Origin: Nymphaea colorata
Lineage: Eukaryota > Streptophyta > Magnoliopsida > Nymphaeales > Nymphaeaceae
DNA: 64,000 nucleotides
Assembly (NCBI RefSeq): GCF_008831285.2
Contig: NC_045144.1
Span: 5,788,575-5,852,574 of the forward strand
Reading direction: 5' to 3'
Shown: positions 1 through 10,500 of the stretch, piece after piece
Layout: each line of letters begins with the position of its first letter
How positions within the stretch are numbered: position 1 is the stretch's first letter
Position numbers and translations under genes: made by a program
The notes under the pieces: model-generated
Database searches by the model: none
What the model was told of the DNA's origin: nothing
The model's input: only the letters and a program-made list of their open reading frames with translations

Positions 1-136
1 GGCTGGGACGAGGCCGGCGGATGCCTAGGCTTACTCTGCATCTGATTTGTAGACCACTTCAAACAAATGCACAACAAACTCTTAAGACTTACCTCAATCC
101 TAATTGCATTGGGTTAGTAGGCTCATCTATATATGT

Positions 137-329
137 AGGAGCATAGCCAAGGGGCGCCCGCATGGGCCCTGGCCCCACCTCAAAATATTTTTTCTTAATT
201 TACATGTAAATTTTAGAAAATTTCACTTGTTCTATATATAAAAGTTTTGAAAAATGATATTTTTGCCTCAGTCAAAATTTAAAAAACTTTAATTTGGCTC
301 CCCTTATAAAAAAAATTTCTGGCTCCCTG
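137..329. mobile_element. Short non-autonomous element with 9-bp target duplication
   Basis: The segment begins near AGGAGCATAGCCAAGG and ends CTGGCTCCCTG. It is flanked by TATATATGT at 128-136 and again at 330-338, a possible 9-bp target-site duplication, although that sequence is of low complexity. The interior (gccccacctcaaaat, then an AT-rich core, then a region complementary to 'gccagaaattt') recurs at about 29.8, 30.2, 54.75, 55.12, 55.6 and 62.5 kb. Confidence 0.5.
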
Positions 330-1835
330 TATATATGTTATTTTGACTAAAATAAATCTGATGCGACGCAATGTACTAGCCAAATCTTTGAGGGCCATAA
401 ATGAATTGTGAATGGTAGAATATAGTTTCTTAATTCTACCAATCTCACTCTCCCTTGATTCAATTAGGAGAAGGTAGAATTGAATATCAGTGCTTTCGGT
501 CAACATATTGTCAAGATTAGAAGAATCTTTCAATTCAACTTTGATTCATTTACATCTTAGTCTATACAATAATCAGGGCTTAAGCTAATCACTTTTTCAG
601 AATAATCTCCACTAATATATCATTATATATGAAAACTTATAATTGTATAGAAATTCATAAAAGGGCACTGACAAAAAGACCCCAAAAAAAATTCTAATAT
701 CTATGGATAGGTTAGATTCCTCCTGATCTAAATTGGATTCATTTATGAAATGTTTTGCTATCCAAATGACTAGATGAAGATCATGATCATTGTTTACAAA
801 TAATATATCATACTGTTGTGTGCTCTTTTCTCTTACCAACATCAAAATTCAATCTCATTGAACAATCAAACCTATTATTTCTCATCAGTCCCACTCATGG
901 ATTCACCTTGTGTTGAACTTTTCCACATCTGCTGGTTACAACTTCAATGTTTTGTCAAATTGTATTATAGAACAATACTATGTTGTTGTATTTGAGAACT
1001 TGTTGATTGTGTAGACTTTTTTTTTCCCCAAAAAATTATTGTATTCAGTGCAAAATCCATAAGAAATTTGACAGTCTATAGAGTCCCAACCCAAAAATTA
1101 TGTAGACACTACAAATTCCCATAGAAGTTGCACAGTTATTAGGGTCCCAACCTTAAAAAAAAAGCACATCAACAATGCAAACTGCAAAAAAAAAAAAAAA
1201 AAAACATATTTATTTCAAAATTAGGTTAAGGGCCTTTTGATGTTTTAGTGAATAGGTGAAAGGTGTTTTTGCACATTTCTGGTAAACTATAAGTAACGTT
1301 TTCCTCGAAAACCATCATAGAGGTGGTCATTTGAGAATTAGCATGAAAAGTGGAAAGCCTCTCTGTTCAAATCCAACTAAAACTTTAGAATCAATTCGTT
1401 AATAGTGGAAAAATTGAAACACCAATTTGTAATTTTTTCTAAATATCAATCATCTAAGCCATTCTGTGTGATGAAATATAACCTATGCATATTTTACGAA
1501 CATTATGTGTGATTTTGAGTGAAAATAATATTCAAGAATACATGCTTATCTGTATTTTTATTTGAAAATCTACAATTTGAATTAAAAAAAAAAAATTGAA
1601 GGCCATGAAATGAAAAACAAATAGTGCAATTTGGCTCCAACATATGAATTCTAGTATCAACATATAGAGCAAGCACCACTTGATAAATATGAAGTTTTTG
1701 TCGAGGTCAAAAATATCCACGCCCCACATTATTTGTTTCTGATTCATATGTCCTCGTTTCCTCTGCTTCTTCCTCATGTATCCACTTCTTCTCCTTGAAC
1801 AAAGTTCACCATTTTCCCTCTGGTTTCATCTTAGT

Positions 1836-2263
1836 AGGGATGTCAATATATTCGATTTAAATCGGATATCCGATTGATTCGATCTGAAAAAATCGGATAT
1901 GAAAAAAAAATTAATATCCAATTAAGAAATCAGATCGAATTCAAATTTAATAAATAGCATCCAATCAGATTTAGATTCGCATGTACATAAATATCTTATC
2001 GGATTCAGATACGGATTCGGATCAGATTCATTTTTAGACAAATATCTTGTATCTAATGCTATTAAATTTTAAAAATTGGCAAAATCCAATTCAAAATTCG
2101 GATTCAGATTCAGATTGTAAAATTGGATTTTGGATTTGGATTTGAATATGACTTTTCTTTATTCGAATCTGAATCTGAATCCAAATCCGAATATATGAAT
2201 ATCCGAACAAGTGGATATAATTAAAGATATATCAAATCCGAATCCGATCCGCTGACATCCTTA
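1836..2263. mobile_element. Mutator-like MITE rich in GGATTCGGATT, 9-bp TSD
   Basis: The element starts AGGGATGTCAATA and ends TGACATCCTTA, giving short terminal inverted repeats around GGATGTCA. CATCTTAGT lies directly before it (1827-1835) and directly after it (2264-2272), an exact 9-bp target duplication. A TSD of 9 bp is the usual Mutator-superfamily length. The inside is built from degenerate GGATTYGGATTYRGATT units on both strands and has no coding capacity. Diverged relatives occur elsewhere in the window. Confidence 0.7.
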
Positions 2264-2652
2264 CATCTTAGTCAGTTTGTCCTTCTTGGATCTGCATTGC
2301 TCCTCAGAACTTTTTACCGATGCATGGGAAAACAGCCGTCGATGAAAGACCATTTTTATTGGCGTTTGAGGCCAAACGTCTGTGAAAATTAACTTTCACC
2401 AACACAGCCTCCAGGCCTCTCCCTGCAGTGAGGCAAGGCAGCAAGGTGGTCTATAAACTGTTCCTCAAGTTTTCTTTATTTTCAACTAATATTTTTAAAT
2501 ATTTGATTTGTTGTGTATATGGGTGCTCCTTCAGACATAAAAATCTATAAAGGTGCCCCCTCCAAAAAAGTTTTCTCCCTCAGCCACTGCTGCCGCCTTG
2601 ATTGAGAACTTTCTATTACAAAACCAGCTTCTGCATGGCACCATAGAAGTTC

Positions 2653-2667
2653 TCTCTCTCTCTCTCT

Positions 2668-2755
<88 letters not shown>
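2653..2755. repeat. Compound (CT)n...(TA)n(GA)n microsatellite
   Basis: A CT run is followed by a short T-rich spacer, about 25 TA units and about 12 GA units. The CT and GA arms are complementary around a self-complementary TA core, so the tract can fold into one hairpin. Confidence 0.9.
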
Positions 2756-2756
<1 letters not shown>

Positions 2757-3167
2757 TACACAAGAACAAAGTAACTAACAAAGAACCTACCAAAGAGAAG
2801 TTGAATTATTTTTTTGAGTGAGAACTCAAAAGAGGTAAGGAGTAAGGACCTTGGGCTGTGACCAACCCATTATTTATATATGAAAATGGACACAGAAAAG
2901 GGGTAGCAGTGCAATACGCAAGCCCAAAAAACATAACAAGAAAGTAGAAACGGAACAAAAAAAAAAAACAAATGAGGAGGGGAAAATAAAAAAATATTTA
3001 TTTAATCAAGAGCTATGACCTTTCCACAGAAAAAGTATTTTTTTCTCTTACCTGAATCTAATTGACAAAAATAAAAAACAACAAATAAAAATGAAAAAAA
3101 ACTCAAAACACAAAAGCTTCCTCTCTCTCACTGGCACACACATGGCAGGAGGCATTTGAGCTAGCTT

Positions 3168-3169
<2 letters not shown>

Positions 3170-3213
<44 letters not shown>

Positions 3214-3220
3214 TCTCTCT

Positions 3221-3260
<40 letters not shown>
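3170..3260. repeat. (CT)n tract
   Basis: Almost pure CT dinucleotide repeat interrupted by CAGTTTT and CCCTCTCC. It lies at the left edge of the duplicated block that contains the methyltransferase 5' end. Confidence 0.9.
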
Positions 3261-3263
<3 letters not shown>

Positions 3264-3304
3264 AATCTCCTTAGAGGAAAGCAAGTTTCTATTTTTACCA
3301 ACTT

Positions 3305-4058
3305 AAGTTTGGATTAACATGATAAGAAGACAAAAAGTTAGCGCCCTTAAACCAAATTGTAAGTCCATTAGTTTGTTAATACCTGGCAGTTTACATCCAA
3401 ATAGCCTAGTTTTCTACCGATATTTAAAATATACATCAAACAAGTTTTGTCAGTTGGAAGTTTCTTCAAGAAATCATTGTAACAGGAAAGACATCATTTT
3501 TCGTGTTCATTTTCAGAGGGCAAAATAAATTTATTTTTCTGACTTGATAATTTAAATTTTCAAGAACAATCTTACGAATCTTGTATTGATTATTCATAAA
3601 AAAAAATCGGTATATATGTGTAACTGACTCCATGAAAAGTGCCATCCAAACACTATCTGAGTTAACTGTTGCTTTTTTAAATCATGTTTTATATATTAAT
3701 CTGAAAAATAGGGTTTTCTGAACAAGCTATAAAAACCACTTTGTTAAACGAGGCATTTGTATAAATTGAGTTTTTGACATGGATTTGCAAAACATCATCC
3801 AAAACGCTAGACTAAGTTTTGTATTATTATTATTATTATTGCCAATCTTTTTTGGTGTTTTTGGGAATTGCCTCTGTCAGCACCACTCGGACTTGTCCAA
3901 GGATAAAATGGTTTAGGCACTTCCACTGCCAAATTGCTACCCATCAAAATAATCGCTCTGATTCTGGGAGGGGGAGAAAGAGGGAGGGAGGCAATGGCGT
4001 CCGTTGCAGGCATGTCCATTTTGAACTCAGCACCACCAACAAGGTCAGCAGATTCCAG

Positions 4059-4109
<51 letters not shown>

Positions 4110-5937
4110 ACGCACGCAGACGCACGCGCACTCTCTCTCTCTGTCTCTTTTGTTTAGCATTTGTAAAAGAGGACGACTAGCAGCCGGAACTGCATAAATC
4201 CTCATATGTGGCTACACATGCTTGACTTTAGCGGGTTTGGCCTTTGAGCATCAAAACAGCGTTGGGCAGAAACTGCTCAATCGGATGCTTGCCTACGACT
4301 GACTGTCGATGCTTGAGCTTCATCATGATTACTGCAAAATAGTAAACATTTGCTAAAATATTAAAAGATATCTTGAGTTCAACGTGGTACCTTTTGGATA
4401 TGATACTTCCCCAAAAGAGTAGCTGTGGTTATCCGTTGAACTCGTCCATTGTTTTTCTATGTAGTAGTTTCTTGTCATGTTGGGCAGTCTCGTTATACAT
4501 GTACTTACATATGTTCTACTATAACAACTGTTCTTGGGAAATTTGCAACAGATAACTCTTTCTTGACCTAGGAAGGAGATCCAAGTATGGCGTTGTAGAA
4601 AACTGGAACATAATGGGCCTCGCGGGTTGGGGATAGTGGGGTGTAAAATGGGTTGAGCGTCGGTTTACAGTTTGGCATTTTTCTTGACTGCTGCCTGCAC
4701 TAGCTCTGGTTTCTGCACATGTACCGGCTTTCTATCATATCAATAACGGTGCTCCGATACAGAGTGCTATTTACAGCACTGTTGGAGCTACCTGATTCTA
4801 GTACCAGAGAACAGAAATGTACCTGTTAATTATTTCTTCTAAGTAAGGAAGGCCTCTTTGTTTAGCAAGAATATTTACTTGAATTTAACTTCAACTTCTA
4901 ATATTTTAATTATATCTACTTGGGCACTCCGTGTAGTGGCTTGTGTGATGATCATCTTAATGGAATCGTGTAAAAGCATCTGGGGCGGTAGTTAAAATAT
5001 TGACAATCTCTTTCCTTCCTCATGGTGCCTTTTCTAAATTTACATGATCACATTAGTAGAAATGGCTTAGTGAATTTGTTTTTGGCAGTTGGCACCCTCA
5101 GAATAGAACAGCTTAAAACGGTAGCTTCCTTCACTGGTCTTGGAAATTGGAATTAAGGCCTTGAAGTTCAAAGCGAATCTGATAGGCAGGGTACCTAGTC
5201 TAATCTCTATCTCTTCACATAATCTGACAGAGCATGTTAGCCTAACCCCAGCTTTCCAACTGAAAAAAGAAATAATAGCATCTACCCAATTTGATGGCCT
5301 TTCTTTCTCGACATATAATTTTCCGTCTCAGCAAACAGAATCTATATACAGATTCTTTAGCCTCCATTTATTATGAAATAATGTCTAAGTTTTGGCATTG
5401 TTACATGTCAGTTCTGTAAACCTGGCTACAAAGAAAATTGGAGTTGAGACCTTCATATTGAATGAATGAACTACGTCGAAACTTTTAATACCAAGGAGGC
5501 AAGGATGCTTCTTTTGTACAAATTGCATACCAAAATAAAAAGCTTTGGTGGCTCATAATGCATTTGAAACTGTAGAATATAAAGCAATATAGTCTTGTGA
5601 TTTTTATTTTAGTGATATAAAAGTATATATTAGATGAATGACAAAAGACTTAGCTCAGAGTTTGACTAAAGCATGTTGTTTGTGATTGCAGAACAAGAGC
5701 CATTTTACCTTTGTTGGTTGCTGATGTTGTAACTCTTATGCATCCATGCTTTAATTCACTACACGGATGCACTAACAAAGTAAATATCCCATTCACACAT
5801 ATGGAGGCGATCAGTATGAGCTTGCCGTCAAGAGCATTCAAGGATTTTTCAAGGTTAAAGAATAAGGTTGCTGCAACAAAGGGAGTCTTTGCTGTATGTG
5901 AACCCCTTCCTCCAGATAGGCCACTATGGTTCCCCAG
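3305..5937 (+). repeat. Segmental duplication, copy A (LHCA6 5' region fused to methyltransferase)
   Basis: This block matches 12255-14786 in order and orientation. Shared landmarks include AACAATCTTAC at about 3565 and 12551, the exon beginning ATGGC at 3994 and 12848, TTTACAGCACTG at about 4770 and 13620, GATTCTAGTACCAG at about 4794 and 13645, and the exon-2 region ending TATGGTTCCC at 5934 and 14786. Intron lengths are nearly equal, about 1.72 kb in each. The last 89 matching bases differ at six positions by eye, so the coding end is far better conserved than the intron. Confidence 0.9.
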
Positions 5938-7588
5938 ATCATTTAAATATAGTCGATGTGCATTCCAATACCCAGATAAGAGTTTTCTGTCGAAATCTAG
6001 CTTGAAAAATGGAAGGTGGTATTTGGAGAAAGGTAGGGGAAGTGAATATGGAGGTTCAGAGATGAAGAAGAGGAAGGAGACCAGTGGGAAGAAGTACAAG
6101 AAGTATGAGAAGAGTCCCATCGGTGGACGTAATGGTCCTTCTTGGGAACTTGCCGCCAATAACTACTTTTCAAAAGGTAGAGATGATGCTATGAATGAGA
6201 ATGTGGAGGTTCTAGTTGGAGACAGTGAGATTGAGAAGAAGGCCACCATGAAAACAAGCTACAATAAGTTGGAAGACAATGCCAGAGCCTATCTTTCAGT
6301 GGATAATAGAGGTGGAGTGGATGATAGCATGAGAAAGAAAGTTGGATCAGGAGGTGATAGAGGAGGTCTCAAAGGCAGGTGGAAGAGAAACCAATCTTTT
6401 GGTGGTGAGGAGGATGGGGCGAATGACCACCATTTTCTGCAAGGTTGGAGTAAGACAGCAATGAAGGGAAAAGATTGGATGCCCCAGGAAGCAGAAGATG
6501 ATGAAGATTCTGATGAGGAAAATGAAGCGGAAGAGGGGAAAAAGAAGCTTACCAGCAATTCAAGATGGAGTGGAATTAGGGACAGATACAGTAGAGTCCT
6601 GGATGCAAGAGATGAATTTGATAAGCCAGATGTTGTTCAATGGAACAGGCAAGAGAACTGGGGTCAGAAGGTGTGGAAGGAAGCTCATGAATCCACTCTG
6701 CCAAAGATAGTCGGTGAGGTGGTTTATGGTGTTGGCCCTGTTCTAGCTGCATTAACCACTGGGAGGAGAGAATTTTATGTTCTGTATGTTCAAGAAGGTT
6801 TGGAGTTGGGTGGCAGCAACAGGAAGAAGGACAAGAAAAGTGTAAAAATGGTGATGAGGATTGCGGAGAGGATAGGACTGAGCATGAAAGAAGCATCAAA
6901 GCATGATCTCAACATGCTTGCAGATAATAAGCCTCACCAGGGATTCATTCTTGATGCATCTCCATTGGATATGGTGAGCATTAGGCAGTTGGATGCTAGT
7001 TCATGCAAGGAAGAACAAGGACCCCTTTGGGTTGCTCTGGATGAGGTCACCGATCCCCATAACTTTGGCGCTGTAATTCGGTCTGCTTATTTCTTTGGTG
7101 CAGCAGGAGTGGTAGTCTGTGCCAAGAACTCTGCTCCTTTGAGTGGGGTTGTTAGTAAGGCCAGTGCTGGTGCGCTTGAATGCATGGAGCTGAGGTCTTG
7201 CAGGAATATGATGCAGTTTCTGTCAATGTCTGCTGAAAATGGGTGGCGGGTTCTTGGAGGTTCAGTCTCTTCAAGGGCTTTGCCACTAAACGAGGTCCCT
7301 TCTGCTGGTGGGCCTACCATTCTAGTGTTGGGTAGTGAAGGAAAAGGGTTGAGACCTCTGGTCGAGCAGTCATGTACGCAGTTGGTAAGGATCTCTGCAA
7401 ATTTTTCTGTTGGTAATGGTGAGGATGAATACCAAGATGAAAGCGAGAGATCCTCAGGTGTAGAGTTTCAGTCCTTTCTTGCTGTTGAGAGCTTGAATGT
7501 CAGTGTTGCTGCAGGCATTCTTCTCCATCATTTATCTGGAAATGCTAAACCCAGGTCGATCCTAGAGAGTGTCCAGGCCATTGAGTGA
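3994..7588 (+). CDS. SpoU-family rRNA 2'-O-methyltransferase with LHCA6-derived N-terminus
   Basis: Predicted exons are 3994-4043 and 5692-7588 (648 residues). The C-terminal third is a SpoU (TrmH/RlmB/MRM1-type) enzyme, which transfers methyl from S-adenosylmethionine to a ribose 2'-OH, normally a guanosine of large-subunit rRNA. A substrate-binding segment (YGVGPVLAAL) lies near residue 360. The knot-forming motifs follow: DPHNFGAVIRSA near 470, LGSEGKGLRPL near 563 and LNVSVAAGILLHHL near 618, with the expected Asn, Arg, Glu and Asn residues. Residues 100-350 are charged, acidic and lysine-rich, and look disordered. Residues 1-98 come from the LHCA6 locus: a start exon ([15 protein letters not shown]), about 24 codons of former intron, then [13 protein letters not shown] and [14 protein letters not shown]. 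This should target the enzyme to plastids. The exon-1 join keeps frame (AG+A). An alternative start is ATG 5801, which LHCA6 lacks. Methyltransferase identity is firm; the 5' model is inferred. Confidence 0.9.
4063..4145. repeat. (CT)n(CA)n microsatellite in intron 1
   Basis: CT units run into CA units and back to CT, 20 bases after the predicted donor at 4044. LHCA6 has a shorter CT tract at the same place (about 12908-12928), so the tract predates the duplication and expanded in this copy. Confidence 0.85.
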
Positions 7589-10500
7589 ATTCTCAAAGTT
7601 GAAATTTATCATAGATGCTGTTGTTTGCGTCCTTTTTCTTCTTCTCTCTCTTTCTGCTCCTTGTTCCGGAATATATATTTGTTTTGGAATGTACACAATT
7701 CCATGGGAAGAGAAAAAAGATCATGACCTATATGGTCTGCCAAACTGAAACTGACATCGGGTGGGTTCAAAAATTTCTCTTTGATCCATCCTCCTCTACA
7801 TTCTGCTGCATAAGAGAAATGGTGTGATAGTTGGAGAATGATGGTGTCTCCCAGGTTTTTATGTTCATCTGCTGGTAATTTTTGGGTGATGTATTTCAAG
7901 AAAGGGGGATTGCCAGTTCCACAGAATGACTTTCGGATTCCTTGATTTAAAAGGGACAGATGTTTCCACCTTTGGCGAATGTTCTATCACAATTTCAAGT
8001 CCAAATCCCCTCGATCTCGATAACTGGAAAATAGAGATATGCGTGAAGTTGTTGTGGGAAGGCATTTTCAAGCTATATGTTGTATTATGAGTGTAGAGCA
8101 AACTAGTAAGCTTTCAGACGGGAGGATGGCTTCCTATTTTCAATATATAGAGGCAAAAGTTGGGGCATAGAAACAGTTGCAACTGATTAATTTGATTTCA
8201 ACCTTGACTATTGCTAGAACAATTTTTTTTTCTCAGAAATATATGATGGGTCTCCAAGAATGTAAGTCCAAGAACAATGTGGTAGAAGTGTGTAAAGAAG
8301 TAAGAAACATCATATGCTGAAATGGAATATGTGCGTTATAATAAGAATCCCTATTCATTTGAATCTTTGGTTGAAAGTTGTCGATGGACAGAAAGTCTGA
8401 CATCTACAATTATTCTCATGTTGGCTTTGAAAACTCTCTCTCTCTCTCTTTTCCTGAGAAACATCTGGTCTTTGGAAAGGGTTCCATGGTAGGATGAATT
8501 CTTATGTGCACATGACGTGGCTGGCATGGATGTCTGCCATGAGAATCGCAATGAGCCAGTTAATTTGATTGTCAAGTTCACATTAAAAGCACGGAAACTA
8601 TGGAGACCAAGTGGGGTTGTTATTAAAGGTGTTTTGCCAATCAATCATCTTCTATAGTTCCTTAAAATCCTGACAATTTGGCAGCACACCTATTCTACTT
8701 CAAGACATGTTCTTGTCAGAAATATATTGTCGGTTAATTAAAGTGACATTATCGGTGACAATATCTTGCTTCCAATTAAACTCTGATATTTTCAAATCTT
8801 GATTTTTATAAGTGCAGAATAGAGAAGTAGATGGCAGCCAAAAATTTCAATTTACTGATTGTTATTTATTTAAACTACGTTGGAAATTTTTTTAAAAAAA
8901 AAATCAATATTGTGAAATAATAGATCCAAGAGGAACCTTAAATTTTTCCCATTTCTTCAATGAGTTTGCAAAACTATAACTTAAAATCCTTGATCTCTCA
9001 TCTAACAGCCCAAAACTTTAAAAGCATGCCAACGATTATGGCTCCTATTCTTCTCGTAGAAACTAAGTTAAGAATAAAGATTATTGTTCTATGCTGATAT
9101 GACTTTGATAGTTATATGCATTAATTGGGAGGATCAATTGCTATCAACTGTGCGAAGGTAAGGGAGCTGGTTGCTTCGAGTTTGATTTCCCAGGCTTTGT
9201 GCAAGTGAGTCCCAAGCATATCCTTGGAGGCCTGATAGAAACTAACCATGAAAAGGATTGCCCAAAAAACTACCATTTTTCTTGTGGGGTTAAACATGAA
9301 TGGTTGACTTTGGATTTTGCAAAAAGAATGATAATTAGTAAGGAATTCTGGATATGAATGATTTTAGTGAACTTTTGGTTCATATTTAATCTTGCGGACA
9401 TTGTACAGTTGGCTAATTCCATATTATGTGGGTTTAAGGCAAGAAAGGGTTCCTACTTGAGTCATGCATATCCTCCTCCTTGTTCTACCCCTTGATTTGT
9501 AAGTAACTAGCAAGTTGTATCATGATATCGTCGTGCGAGATGGTGTAAGTTTTGATTAAGCCGCTTCGTGGACATGTTTCGATCCCAGTCAAAACCTTAA
9601 TTTGTCGTCTCCCCACTCCATCTCTCTGCCTATTCCTTAGCTTAAGCTTGTGTTAAAGCTAGGTTATACAGACTGGTTGAGGCGTTATGATTGTCCCTGG
9701 TGGCTTCTGAAAGTGATGACAACACCACAATTATATCATGGTACCAGTCACAACAACTACCACCTCCACCCTTGATCTTGGAGATTCTAGACAGCTTTTA
9801 GTTGAGTTTTCTTTTCTGATTGATTACCTTTGATCTTTACCAGCTAGAGATATTTAGCATGTCTGTTGTTCATTGTGTAATGGTTTCATTGCATATAAGT
9901 TTGTCTTATGTTTTCTATAAATTTTAATGTTCCAGATGGTTCAGTGCATATGATCCTTACACAGGTTTAGATGTGGAGCCATGAGTTCTCGACCTAGGTC
10001 AGTAACCAGGCGAGGGAGACTGCTCAAGCAGCTGGTTTTAGCTATATCAATCAGACTTCAAACCTTCTTTCCTGCACAATTTCCTTTAATGTAAAAAAAA
10101 AAATATACATCAGGAAGTATCTAGTTAAGACAAGCTATACCGTGATCATTCTTTGCTATGCGTGTGACTTTTTCTTGCTTCTAAAATAAGCAAAAACATG
10201 AACATCCAGCACCACATGGAGAACCATTCTCCTAATCCTCAACTGTTCCTGTTAAAAAATTTTCATTCTCCTACTAAGGGAGCTTGATTTACACCGAACT
10301 GGCTCAGCTCCATTGAGAATTTAGTCTTTATTTCTTGGAAACATATACAATCGTGTACATATACAGCTTTTTTAATCTTTTTAAGCCCATATGTTCAGGT
10401 TAAAGTAAAAGATGTGGAGGAGGCATTTAGACTGCTAAATACAACAGTCAGCGACGGATCCTGCTTAGTACAAAAAATTTTTGTGCAATTGGGTTTGCAA

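Larger units (their letters stand above)
1..3304. other. Gene-free left flank, repeat-rich
   Basis: I see no gene here. The stretch holds a short transposon-like element (137-329), a GGATT-rich Mutator-like element (1836-2263), a compound CT/TA/GA microsatellite (about 2653-2755), poly-A runs and long CT tracts (3170-3260). The short open frames are low-complexity or AT-driven and match no family I know. Confidence 0.6.

Noticed and set aside
2553-2774. 73-codon plus frame ending in Tyr-Ile and Arg-Glu repeats
   Set aside because: It is the translation of a TA/GA microsatellite; the same peptides appear wherever such tracts occur (for example 18688-18985, 29263-29577 and 63271-63540).
3807-4205. 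132-codon minus frame over the methyltransferase first exon
   Set aside because: It translates a CT/CA repeat antisense and is a shadow of the 3994 exon and intron.
5650-6159. 169-codon minus frame
   Set aside because: Antisense shadow of the methyltransferase coding exon; no family similarity.
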